The position numbers were made by a program, and so were the translations under genes. Source: Nocardioides phosphati (GTDB taxonomy: Bacteria > Actinomycetota > Actinomycetes > Propionibacteriales > Nocardioidaceae). Taken from it: a DNA stretch of 64,000 nt. Under the pieces are notes generated by a model that had not been told where the DNA came from, did no database searches, and saw only the letters and a program-made list of their open reading frames with translations. The stretch is taken from the NCBI RefSeq assembly GCF_014646375.1, contig NZ_BMNI01000007.1, positions 62,001-126,000 on the forward strand. The letters run 5' to 3'. Every line of letters starts with the position of its first letter. Within the stretch, counting starts at the first letter, position 1. Shown one piece after another: positions 1-10,777 of the stretch.

Positions 1-102
1 GACGCGTGGGCAGCAGCCACGACTGCCGGGGACCACAAGGACATCTACGCCGCGGACCAGATCCGCGCTGTCCTCGACGCTTCCCTCGGCCTGAAGCTCT
101 GA
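1..102 (+). CDS. C-terminal end of a gene entering from the left, possibly mshC
   Basis: An open frame runs from the first base to a TGA at 100-102 and encodes 33 residues ending in IRAVLDASLGLKL. The gene starts outside the window. Mycothiol ligase MshC proteins of actinobacteria end in a short helix of the type VDALLGVAL, and mshC lies near PAC2-family genes in several actinobacteria, so MshC (cysteine:glucosaminyl-inositol ligase) is a reasonable guess. The fragment is too short for proof; it could be the tail of another protein. It converges with the PAC2 gene. Confidence 0.4.
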   Translation, partial: DAWAAATTAGDHKDIYAADQIRAVLDASLGLKL

Positions 103-216
103 GGCGGGCGCGGTCCCGGACCGCACTCGCACGGCAGGCCGCCGGAGGCGGCCCTCAGGCGGAGCGCGCCGCCGAGACCGCTCGACGCCGCGAGCGTCGA
201 CCCGTGGTCGGGCTCG
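103..216. terminator. Convergent intergenic region with two hairpins
   Basis: Between two convergent genes there are two perfect short inverted repeats: GGCCGCC/GGCGGCC at 137-143/147-153 with a 3-nt loop, and TCGACGC/GCGTCGA at 182-188/194-200 with a 5-nt loop. Neither is followed by a T tract. They are probably transcription end points for both flanking genes; this is inferred from position. Confidence 0.4.
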
Positions 217-1062
217 TCACTCCGAGTCGCGGCGCTTGAGGTAGCGCTCGAACTCGCGGGCGATCGCCTCGCCCGAGGCCTCCGGCAGGTCGGCGGTGTC
301 GCGCGTCTCCTCGAGCGCACGGACGTACTCCGCGATCTCCTCTTCCTCCTCGGCCAGCTCGTCGACGCCGCGCTCCCAGGCGCGGGAGTCCTCGGGCAGG
401 TCGCCGAGCGGGATGGCGCAGCCGAGCAGGTCCTCGAGCTCGTGCACCAGCGCGAGCGAGGCCTTCGGGCACGGCGGCTGCGCGACGTAGTGCGGCACGG
501 CGACCCAGTAGGAGACGGCCGGGATGTCGAGCTTTCCGCAGGCGTCCTGGAAGACGCCGACGATCCCCGTCGGCCCTTCGTGCGACGACTGCTCGACGCG
601 GAGCCGGTCGACCAGCTCCGGCTCCGTGGCCGAGCCCGTGACGGGCAGCGGCCGCGTGTGGGGCGTGTCGGCCAGGAGCGCCGCGAGCGTGATCACGAGC
701 GATCCGCCGAGGTCGTCGCACGCCGCGAGCAGCTCGGCGCAGAACTGGCGCCAGCGCATGTTCGGCTCGAGCCCACGGATCAGGATGACGTCGCGGTCCA
801 GGCCCGGGGGAGAGGCGATCGCGATCTGGGTCGACGGCCAGCCGATGCGCCGGTGCCCGTCGGGGCCGACCTCCACGGTGGGCCGGTTCATCTGGAAGTC
901 GTAGAAGTCCTCGGGGTCGATCGCGCCGATGACCTCGGCGTTCCAGACCTCCATCAGGTGGTCGATGACGGACGACGCGGCGTCACCCGCGTCGTTCCAC
1001 CCCTCGAAGGCGGCGATCACCACGGGGTCGACCAGGTCGCGCACGTCATCCATCTCGATCAC
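217..1062 (-). CDS. PAC2 family protein
   Basis: A 281-residue protein of the PAC2 family (proteasome-assembly-chaperone-2-like fold, Pfam PF09754). The N-terminal block VIAAFEGWNDAGDAAS is typical of the family, and an acidic, Glu-rich helix lies near the C-terminus. Actinobacterial members such as Rv2125 are soluble proteins of unknown biochemical role; they are not shown to assemble the bacterial proteasome. The GTG at 1062 is chosen as start because TAGGCT lies 6 nt upstream, which fits a leaderless transcript; an ATG follows three codons later. The gene is divergent from metH, as Rv2125 is from metH in Mycobacterium tuberculosis. Confidence 0.85.
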   Translation of the reverse strand: MIEMDDVRDLVDPVVIAAFEGWNDAGDAASSVIDHLMEVWNAEVIGAIDPEDFYDFQMNRPTVEVGPDGHRRIGWPSTQIAIASPPGLDRDVILIRGLEPNMRWRQFCAELLAACDDLGGSLVITLAALLADTPHTRPLPVTGSATEPELVDRLRVEQSSHEGPTGIVGVFQDACGKLDIPAVSYWVAVPHYVAQPPCPKASLALVHELEDLLGCAIPLGDLPEDSRAWERGVDELAEEEEEIAEYVRALEETRDTADLPEASGEAIAREFERYLKRRDSE

Positions 1063-1068
1063 TCCGCC

Positions 1069-1074
1069 AGCCTA
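1069..1074 (-). promoter_or_regulatory. -10 element TAGGCT, leaderless promoter of the PAC2 gene
   Basis: TAGGCT on the minus strand is followed by 6 nt and then the GTG start at 1062, the geometry of an actinobacterial leaderless promoter. No ribosome-binding site is present. Confidence 0.55.
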
Positions 1075-1117
1075 GGGCGTCGGTGATACGGGGTGGGCGC
1101 AACCACACCTCGCCCCC

Positions 1118-1123
1118 TAGACT
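1118..1123 (+). promoter_or_regulatory. Candidate -10 element TAGACT upstream of metH
   Basis: TAGACT lies about 100 nt before the metH start, which would give a leader of roughly 95 nt ending in the ribosome-binding site GGAAGGG at 1214-1220. I looked for cobalamin, SAM or SAH aptamer cores in the leader and saw none. Confidence 0.35.
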
Positions 1124-1225
1124 GGTCGGCGGCCGAGAGGCGTTGCAACGGGACCCGTCGGGATGACGCGCCCGCCACGCTCGGCTTGACTGACCAAGGA
1201 CGCCTTCCGATCTGGAAGGGACCCC

Positions 1226-5038
<3,813 letters not shown>

Positions 5039-5096
5039 CGCAGCCGAGCGTCCGGCGAGCTTGCTCGACAGGACCGAGGCAAGGAAGTCTGCGGCG

Positions 5097-6377
5097 TCAG
5101 CCGCTGGACTGATCCGGGGACGGAGCTCCAGCAGGCGCCCCGGTCGGCTCATAGGAGTCGGCCGGGGCGTTCTCGCGTCGTGACAGCGCGATCAGAGGCA
5201 CGGCGACCGCCGTGATCGCCGCCGACACGACGTACGACGCGGCGTACCCGCGCACGTCGGCGACCCGGCCGAGCACCGGCTGTGCCCAGACCCCGCCGGC
5301 GGAGCTCATCAGCGAGTCCGCCGAGAGCAGCGTGGCGCGCTGCTTCGACGGGATCAGGCCGTTGAGGTAGCTCTGGCGCACCGGGGTGAAGGCGGCGAAG
5401 GTGAGTCCCCAGAGCCCGGTCAGGCCGAGCACCGCGCCGAAGGAGTCGACGGTGCCGATGGCGACCATGGCCGCCGCGGCGACGACGGTGATGACGATCA
5501 TCGCCGAGGTGCGGCGCCGGGCGAGGCGGCGTACCTGGCCGGCTGCCATGCCGCCGGCCATCTGCGCGACCGCGACAGCCGCCGCGACGAGCCCGGCGAC
5601 CTGGTAGGCGTGCGGGTCGCCGTAGAGCTGCAGGAGATAGGGCTGCAGCGCGTAGAAGGCGTAGATGCCGACGCCGCCGGTCGCGATCGCCTGCACCATC
5701 AGCCAGCGGATCGGCGGGACCTTCCAGCCGAGGTCGACGGTCTGGCGGGCGAGCCGGGCGATCTCCTGACCGGTCGAGCCGTGGCGCTCCGGGGTGAAGC
5801 CGAGGTCGCGCATCGCGACGGCGGCGAAGCCGAACATCACCGCCAGGACGCCAGCGCGGAGCAGGTAGGGGACACCGACGCTGGTGTGCTGGGCGACCCA
5901 GCCGCCCGCCACCGAGCCGACGAGCATGCCGGCGCCGGAGACGAGCTGGCCGCGGCCGAAGACGCTGTCGAGCGTGCCCTCGTAGCCCACGCTGTCGAGG
6001 GCGTCGACCAGCCAGGCCTCGACGGCACCGGAGAAGAAGGTGAAGCCGAGACCGATCAGCACCGACGCAGCGAGCCACGCCCAGAAGGGCCCGTGCACCT
6101 GCCACAGGCCGACGTAGGCCAGCGTCGAGACGGCGAGCGTCACCGTGCCGAGGAGGTACGACGCCCGGCGTCCGACCGTGTCGGCGATGATCCCGGTCGG
6201 GATCTCGAAGAGCACCATGCCCGCGGTGAACGCCGCGTTGGCGGCGAACGCCTCGAAGTTCGAGAGCCCCGCGTCGAGCAGGAAGATCGTGTTGATGCCC
6301 CAGATCAGCGACGCCGCGAGGGTGTTGCCCAGCATCAGCACCAGGTAGGTGCGCTGGACCGAGCGCGGCGTCGTCAC
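5097..6377 (-). CDS. MFS transporter
   Basis: A major facilitator superfamily membrane protein of 426 residues with about 12 predicted hydrophobic segments. The first loop carries the MFS signature region IADTVGRRASYLLG. Substrate is unknown; the protein resembles drug/metabolite efflux members. Two GTG codons could start it (6386 and 6377). I prefer 6377 because TAGCGT lies 7 nt before it, fitting a leaderless promoter, whereas the GTG at 6386 overlaps that hexamer. The promoter lies inside a large inverted repeat (6379-6417). The stop is 58 nt from the convergent metH stop. Confidence 0.85.
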   Translation of the reverse strand: MTTPRSVQRTYLVLMLGNTLAASLIWGINTIFLLDAGLSNFEAFAANAAFTAGMVLFEIPTGIIADTVGRRASYLLGTVTLAVSTLAYVGLWQVHGPFWAWLAASVLIGLGFTFFSGAVEAWLVDALDSVGYEGTLDSVFGRGQLVSGAGMLVGSVAGGWVAQHTSVGVPYLLRAGVLAVMFGFAAVAMRDLGFTPERHGSTGQEIARLARQTVDLGWKVPPIRWLMVQAIATGGVGIYAFYALQPYLLQLYGDPHAYQVAGLVAAAVAVAQMAGGMAAGQVRRLARRRTSAMIVITVVAAAAMVAIGTVDSFGAVLGLTGLWGLTFAAFTPVRQSYLNGLIPSKQRATLLSADSLMSSAGGVWAQPVLGRVADVRGYAASYVVSAAITAVAVPLIALSRRENAPADSYEPTGAPAGAPSPDQSSG

Positions 6378-6378
6378 G

Positions 6379-6417
6379 CTCCGCACGCTAGCCGCCGGAA
6401 GCGGCCAGCGTGCGGAG
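6379..6417. repeat. 17-bp inverted repeat containing the MFS promoter
   Basis: Arms 6379-6395 and 6401-6417 are complementary over 17 positions with a single mismatch and a 5-nt loop CGGAA. The hairpin sits 6 nt past the stop of the SRPBCC gene, so it may terminate that transcript. Its left arm contains the -10 TAGCGT (minus strand, 6385-6390) and ends just before the GTG of the MFS gene. There is no T tract. Confidence 0.7.
6385..6390 (-). promoter_or_regulatory. -10 element TAGCGT, leaderless promoter of the MFS gene
   Basis: TAGCGT on the minus strand, 7-nt spacer, GTG start at 6377. It lies within the left arm of the inverted repeat at 6379-6417. Confidence 0.5.
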
Positions 6418-6422
6418 TCGGG

Positions 6423-6845
6423 TCAGGCGCTCTTCTTGAGGTAGCCCGTGTAGGCCTTGAGCAGCACGAGGGAGACGGCCTTGAGCGCCGCCTGCTCGAC
6501 GAGCGGGACGCGGGAGCCGGCGCTCAGCGTCCACTCGATCCGGGTGCCGTTGCCGGCAGGCGAGAGGACGACCTCGCCGGCGTAGTCCTTGAACGGCACT
6601 CCCGCGAGTGCCTTGTAGCCCAGGCGCGTGGGAGCGTCGTACGCGGTGATCTCCTCGACGATGGCCGGCGCCGGGCCGGGCGCGGCGATCCGGCGTACGG
6701 CGCCCACGCCGTCACGCTCCGGGGCGCCGGGCTTCTCGACGGTGGCGGTGATCGGGCCCCACTTGCTCATGCCGGCGTGGTCGGCGAGGACCGCCCAGGC
6801 CTTCTCGATCGGGACGTTGACGGTGGCCGTGCTCGTTGCTCGCAT
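6423..6845 (-). CDS. SRPBCC family protein
   Basis: A 140-residue START/Bet v1-type (SRPBCC) domain protein, the full length of a single-domain member. The N-terminal strand TATVNVPIEKAWAVLADHAG and the later EWTLSAGSRVP region are typical of the polyketide-cyclase/COQ10-like group. Such proteins bind hydrophobic ligands in an internal cavity; the ligand here is unknown. No signal peptide is present. The ATG at 6845 lies exactly 6 nt from a TAGGAT hexamer shared head-to-head with the HAD gene. Confidence 0.8.
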   Translation of the reverse strand: MRATSTATVNVPIEKAWAVLADHAGMSKWGPITATVEKPGAPERDGVGAVRRIAAPGPAPAIVEEITAYDAPTRLGYKALAGVPFKDYAGEVVLSPAGNGTRIEWTLSAGSRVPLVEQAALKAVSLVLLKAYTGYLKKSA

Positions 6846-6849
6846 GGGG

Positions 6850-6863
6850 GGATCCTAGGATCC
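6850..6863. promoter_or_regulatory. Palindromic bidirectional leaderless promoter
   Basis: The perfect 14-bp palindrome GGATCCTAGGATCC lies between two divergent genes. It contains TAGGAT on the plus strand (6856-6861) and on the minus strand (6857-6852), overlapping by two bases. Each hexamer is followed by exactly 6 nt and then a start codon: GTG 6868 to the right, ATG 6845 to the left. Confidence 0.6.
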
Positions 6864-6867
6864 TCGT

Positions 6868-7530
6868 GTGAACCACGCGGCGGTCCTCTGGGACATGGAC
6901 GGCACTCTCGTCGACACCGAGCCCTACTGGATCGAGACGGAGTTCGAGCTCGCGGAGCGCTTCGGTGGCACCTGGTCGGAGGAGCACGGCCTCGCGCTGG
7001 TCGGCAACGACCTGCTGGCGTCGGGCCGTTACATCCTGCGGCACATGTTCGCGGCCGACGCCCCGGGAGCGCAGCTCACACCGGAGCGCGTCGTAGACCT
7101 CCTCCTGGACGGCGTCGTCGCGCGCGTCGAGCAGTCCGTGCCGTGGCGGCCGGGCGCGCGGGAGCTGCTCGCCGGCCTGGTGGAGGCGGGCGTGCCGTGT
7201 GCGCTGGTCACGATGAGCTACCAGCGCTTCGTCGAGCCGATCCTGACCCAGCTGCCGGCGGGAGCGTTCAGCGAGATCGTCACCGGCGACAAGGTGGCAC
7301 AGGGCAAGCCGCACCCGGAGGCCTACCTCAAGGCAGCGGCCGGCCTCGGCGTCGCGGCAGCGGACTGCCTCGCCATCGAGGACTCCAACACCGGCGCCAC
7401 CTCGGCGGAGGCTGCCGGGTGCACCGTGCTGGTCGTGCCATGCCACGTGAGGGTGGAGCCGGGGGAGCGGCGAGTCTTCCGCGACACGCTCGAGGGCATC
7501 GGCGTCGACGAGCTGCTCGCGCTCGGCTGA
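6868..7530 (+). CDS. HAD family hydrolase (phosphatase)
   Basis: A 220-residue haloacid-dehalogenase superfamily phosphatase, subfamily IA with an inserted helical cap. Motif I is DMDGT at residues 9-13 (nucleophile Asp9, acid/base Asp11). The lysine motif is in GKPHPEAYL and motif IV is AIEDSNTG. This is the beta-phosphoglucomutase/sugar-phosphatase-like pattern, but substrate cannot be read from sequence. The GTG start follows TAGGAT by 6 nt and has no Shine-Dalgarno sequence. The gene converges with the RecB-family nuclease gene, with only 2 nt between the stops. Confidence 0.88.
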   Translation: MNHAAVLWDMDGTLVDTEPYWIETEFELAERFGGTWSEEHGLALVGNDLLASGRYILRHMFAADAPGAQLTPERVVDLLLDGVVARVEQSVPWRPGARELLAGLVEAGVPCALVTMSYQRFVEPILTQLPAGAFSEIVTGDKVAQGKPHPEAYLKAAAGLGVAAADCLAIEDSNTGATSAEAAGCTVLVVPCHVRVEPGERRVFRDTLEGIGVDELLALG

Positions 7531-7532
7531 GC

Positions 7533-8420
7533 TCAGTCGTCGGTCAGGTCGGTGGCCAGCTCGCCGGCAGCCTCGATCGCCTCGCGGAACATCGGCAGCG
7601 GGAGGATCTCGCCGCCGAACTCCGGGCAGTGCGCCTGGAACGAGCACCAGTCACACAGCCGCGACTTGTTGGGCTTCCAGTCGCCGGTGAGCTGCGCACG
7701 GCGGATCGCGGAGAAGATCGCGTCGACCTTCCGCTCCGTCGCCCTCAGGTCGGCCTCGTCGGGGGAGTAGCGCAGCACCTCGCCGTTGCCGAGGTAGATC
7801 AGCTGGAGCATCGCCGGGATGACGCCGCGCGTCTTCCACCACACCAGTGCGTAGAACTTCATCTGGAAGAGCGCCTTGGCTTCGAAGCCCTCGCCGGGAG
7901 CGCGGCCGGTCTTGTAGTCGACCACTCTGATCCGGCCGTCAGGAGCGACATCGAGCCGGTCGACGAACCCCCGGATCAGCAGCTTCGAGTCAAGGAGCGC
8001 CTCGACGTACAGCTCCCTCTCGGCAGGCTCGAGCCGGGTGGGGTCCTCGAGCTCGAAGTACTTCTCCAGCGAACGCCGGCACTCGCTCAGCCAGGCGCCG
8101 ACCTCCGGGCCGTCCTCGCCGAACATGCCCTCGAGCTCGGGCTCGGCCTCGAGCAGCGCCTCCCACGACGGGACCAGCATCTCCTGCGCCCGCTCGGGGG
8201 TGCGCTCGGCGGCGGAGAGGTCGAAGAGGTCCTCGAGCACCTTGTGGACGACGGTGCCGCGGACGGCGGCGGGCGACGGCGCCTCCGGGAGCTTGTCGAC
8301 CGACCGGTAGCGGTAGAGCAGCGGGCAGGTCATGAAGTCACCTGCACGGCTGGGGGAGAGCGCGCCGATGACGTCGACACCGTCGACGGGCGTCGAATGG
8401 ACGTCGGCAGGAGAGCTCAT
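7533..8420 (-). CDS. RecB-family exonuclease with predicted 4Fe-4S cluster
   Basis: A 295-residue PD-(D/E)XK nuclease domain protein of the RecB/AddB/Cas4 type, homologous in type and context to mycobacterial Rv2119. Motifs: GTVVHKVLEDLF near the N-terminus, RGFVDRLDV, and the catalytic VVDYKTG. One cysteine near the N-terminus (Cys32, MTCPLLYRYR) and three near the C-terminus (LCDWCSFQAHC) make the four-cysteine arrangement that holds an iron-sulfur cluster in AddB and Cas4. It stands alone, with no helicase subunit or CRISPR genes nearby, so a general DNA-repair role is likely. ATG 8420 has TAGATT 6 nt upstream. Confidence 0.85.
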   Translation of the reverse strand: MSSPADVHSTPVDGVDVIGALSPSRAGDFMTCPLLYRYRSVDKLPEAPSPAAVRGTVVHKVLEDLFDLSAAERTPERAQEMLVPSWEALLEAEPELEGMFGEDGPEVGAWLSECRRSLEKYFELEDPTRLEPAERELYVEALLDSKLLIRGFVDRLDVAPDGRIRVVDYKTGRAPGEGFEAKALFQMKFYALVWWKTRGVIPAMLQLIYLGNGEVLRYSPDEADLRATERKVDAIFSAIRRAQLTGDWKPNKSRLCDWCSFQAHCPEFGGEILPLPMFREAIEAAGELATDLTDD

Positions 8421-8426
8421 GCCTGC

Positions 8427-8432
8427 AATCTA
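8427..8432 (-). promoter_or_regulatory. -10 element TAGATT, leaderless promoter of the RecB-family gene
   Basis: TAGATT on the minus strand, spacer of 6 nt, then ATG at 8420; no Shine-Dalgarno sequence. Confidence 0.55.
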
Positions 8433-8476
8433 GGGGAGGGCACCGACACAGCGGACCGGGCCGCCCCCGCTTCCGC

Positions 8477-8482
8477 TAGCCT
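8477..8482 (+). promoter_or_regulatory. -10 element TAGCCT, leaderless promoter of the site-2 protease
   Basis: TAGCCT, spacer of 6 nt, then GTG at 8489. It lies about 45 bp from the opposing RecB-family promoter. Confidence 0.55.
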
Positions 8483-8488
8483 CGGGCC

Positions 8489-9655
8489 GTGCCTGCCGAT
8501 GACCCGACACCGAGCGACAGCGACGCCCGCGTCCGCCCGCCCGTGCCGCCCGGCCACTACCGGATCGGCCGCTTCCTCGGCGTCAACGTGCTGATCACGC
8601 GCTCGTGGTTCCTCCTCGCGCTGCTGATCGCCTACGTGATGGCACCGGTCATCGAGGAGGTCGAGCCCGGCCTGGGCGGCTGGAAGTACGTCGCCGGGCT
8701 GGTCCTCGCGATCGTCTACGCGTTCACGATCCTCGTCCACGAGGCGGCCCACGCGGTCGCGTCCCGGCGCTACGGCCACCCGGTCGAGAACATCACGCTC
8801 CACTTCCTCGGGGGCCACACGAGCATCGACGGCGGCGCGCGCAGCCCGATGCAGGAGTTCGTGATGTCGGTCGTGGGTCCGCTGGCCTCGCTCGCGGTCT
8901 CCGCGGTCGCCTGGCTCGTCGTAGAGCTGCTCCCGGACGGCCTGACCGGCCTCGTGATCGTCACGCTCGCCTGGGCCAACCTCGTCCTCGGAGTCTTCAA
9001 CCTGCTGCCCGGCCTGCCACTCGACGGTGGCCGGGTGCTGAAGGCCCTGGTCTGGGGCGTGACCCGCAACGAGGTGCGCGGCACGCTGGTCGCGGGCTGG
9101 GCCGGCCGCGTTCTCGCAGTCGTGTCGCTCTTCCTCCCGCTGCTCATGCACCGGCTCTTCGACGTGGTCCCGGACACCTCGTCCTACGCCTTCGCCCTGG
9201 TCCTGGCCGTCTTCATCTGGATGGGCGCGACTGCCGCGATGCAGGGCGCGCGCCTCCGCCGGCGGCTGCCGTCGCTGGTCGCCCGCCGGCTGGCGCGGCG
9301 TACCCTCGCGGTCCCGGCGGACCTCCCGGTGGCCGAGGCTGTCCGCCGTGCCCAGGAGTCCGAGGCCGGCAGCATCGTCACCGTCGACCCCGACGGCCGC
9401 CCGGTCGGCATCGTCCACGAGGCCGCCGTGCTCGCGATCCCCGAGGACCGTCGTCCGTGGGTGCCGGTCTCGGCCGTCGCGCGCAGCCTCGTGCCCGGGA
9501 TGACCCTCCCCGTCGACATCAAGGGCGAGGAGCTGATCCGCGCGATCACGTTCCTCCCCGCCCACGAGTACCTCCTGGTCGAGCCGGACGGCAGCATCTA
9601 CGGCGTCCTCGCGACCGCCGACGTGGACCAGGCGTTCCGCGAGCGCCACCGCTGA
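8489..9655 (+). CDS. Site-2 protease family zinc metalloprotease with CBS domains
   Basis: A 388-residue intramembrane protease of the M50 family. The zinc-binding helix HEAAH is at residues 84-88, and the third-ligand motif NLLPGLPLDGGR is near residues 171-182. About six hydrophobic segments precede a soluble C-terminal part (about 275-385) that looks like a CBS pair, ending with a short GVLATADV block. Such proteins cut membrane-embedded anti-sigma factors or other substrates; the CBS pair may sense nucleotides. No anti-sigma factor gene is adjacent. It precedes the trmI gene by 35 nt. Confidence 0.9.
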   Translation: MPADDPTPSDSDARVRPPVPPGHYRIGRFLGVNVLITRSWFLLALLIAYVMAPVIEEVEPGLGGWKYVAGLVLAIVYAFTILVHEAAHAVASRRYGHPVENITLHFLGGHTSIDGGARSPMQEFVMSVVGPLASLAVSAVAWLVVELLPDGLTGLVIVTLAWANLVLGVFNLLPGLPLDGGRVLKALVWGVTRNEVRGTLVAGWAGRVLAVVSLFLPLLMHRLFDVVPDTSSYAFALVLAVFIWMGATAAMQGARLRRRLPSLVARRLARRTLAVPADLPVAEAVRRAQESEAGSIVTVDPDGRPVGIVHEAAVLAIPEDRRPWVPVSAVARSLVPGMTLPVDIKGEELIRAITFLPAHEYLLVEPDGSIYGVLATADVDQAFRERHR

Positions 9656-9677
9656 CCGGGCGCGCGGGCAGCGCCGA

Positions 9678-9683
9678 TAGGCT
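9678..9683 (+). promoter_or_regulatory. -10 element TAGGCT, leaderless promoter of trmI
   Basis: TAGGCT, spacer of 7 nt, ATG at 9691. It indicates that trmI can be transcribed independently of the protease gene. Confidence 0.55.
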
Positions 9684-9690
9684 GGCCCGC

Positions 9691-10689
9691 ATGCCTGACG
9701 CCACCTCCGAGCAGACTCCCGAGCCGACGCACGAGTCCCTCCCCGAGCTCGCCGACGTCGCCCCCGAGGCCTGGTCGGGCGTCCACCGGGGAGTGCTCCG
9801 CGAGGGTGAGTGGATCCGCCTGGTCGACTCCAAGGGTCGCAAGCACAACTTCGAGCTCGTGGCCGGCAAGCGGTTCTTCAGCAACCGCGGCCACCTCGAG
9901 CACGACGACCTGATCGGGCGCGAGGAAGGCTTCACCATCCGCTCCTCGATGGGTGGTGAGTACCTCGTCTTCCGGCCGCTGCTCAGCGAATTCGTCGTCT
10001 CGATGCCCCGCGGCGCCGCGGTCATCTACCCCAAGGACTCCGCCCAGATCGTGGCGATGGCGGACATCTTCCCCGGCGCCGTCGTGGTCGAGGCCGGCGT
10101 CGGTTCGGGAGCCCTGACCTGCTCCCTGCTGCGCGCGGTCGGCCCCTACGGCACGGTCCACTCCTTCGAGCGCCGTGAGGAGTTCGCCGACGTCGCCCGC
10201 CAGAACGTCACGCAGTTCTTCGGCGGCGCACACCCCTCCTGGAGCCTCCAGCTCGGCGACCTGGCCGAGGCGCTCCCTGCGTCCGGCATCCGCGCCGACC
10301 GGGTCATCCTCGACATGCTCGCTCCGTGGGAGTGCGTCGACGCCGCAGCCGACGCGCTCACCGCCGGCGGCATCCTCCTGGCCTACGTCGCGACCACGAC
10401 GCAGCTGAGCCGCTTCGTCGAGACGGTCCGCGTGCACGGCGGGTTCACCGAGCCGCAGCCGTGGGAATCCCTGGTCCGCGACTGGCACGTCGAGGGCCTC
10501 GCGGTCCGCCCCGGCCACAAGATGATCGGCCACACGGCGTTCCTCGTGACCGCGCGCCGCATGGCGCCGGGGGAGAAGCCGCCGCGCAAGACCCGTCGTC
10601 CGGCACCGGGTGCCTACGGCGTCGACTACACCGGTCCGCGCCCCGCCGACCTGCCCGAAGCGTCGGTCGAGGAGCACCTCGACGCGTAA
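9691..10689 (+). CDS. trmI: tRNA (adenine-58-N1)-methyltransferase
   Basis: A 332-residue class I SAM methyltransferase that makes m1A58 in the T-loop of tRNA, the counterpart of mycobacterial Rv2118c. The SAM-binding motif VVEAGVGSGALTCSLL sits mid-protein, preceded by the family block RGAAVIYPKDSAQIV and followed by ILDMLAPWE. An extra N-terminal tail and a basic Pro-rich C-terminal tail flank the domain. The reading frame is open further upstream, but the ATG at 9691 is supported by TAGGCT 7 nt before it and by the family N-terminus. It lies just before the proteasome ATPase gene, as in mycobacteria. Confidence 0.93.
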   Translation: MPDATSEQTPEPTHESLPELADVAPEAWSGVHRGVLREGEWIRLVDSKGRKHNFELVAGKRFFSNRGHLEHDDLIGREEGFTIRSSMGGEYLVFRPLLSEFVVSMPRGAAVIYPKDSAQIVAMADIFPGAVVVEAGVGSGALTCSLLRAVGPYGTVHSFERREEFADVARQNVTQFFGGAHPSWSLQLGDLAEALPASGIRADRVILDMLAPWECVDAAADALTAGGILLAYVATTTQLSRFVETVRVHGGFTEPQPWESLVRDWHVEGLAVRPGHKMIGHTAFLVTARRMAPGEKPPRKTRRPAPGAYGVDYTGPRPADLPEASVEEHLDA

Positions 10690-10750
10690 CGGCTCGATGA
10701 AGTTGTCCACCTCCGCGCGGCTAACCCCTTTCCCTCCACGGGTATCTGGG

Positions 10751-10756
10751 TAATGT
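10751..10756 (+). promoter_or_regulatory. Candidate -10 element TAATGT of the arc gene
   Basis: TAATGT lies 21 nt before the ATG at 10778. The transcript would start near 10763 and keep the ribosome-binding site AAGGAGG (10763-10769). No clear -35 is seen. Confidence 0.4.
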
Positions 10757-10777
10757 CACAGCAAGGAGGTGGCGCAC

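Noticed and set aside
1124..1225. Possible cobalamin, SAM or SAH riboswitch in the metH leader
   Set aside because: The leader is short and none of the conserved aptamer blocks could be found.
7533..8420. Cas4-like nuclease as part of a CRISPR or defence system
   Set aside because: No cas genes, repeats or other defence genes are nearby, and the gene sits in the same context as the housekeeping homologue Rv2119.
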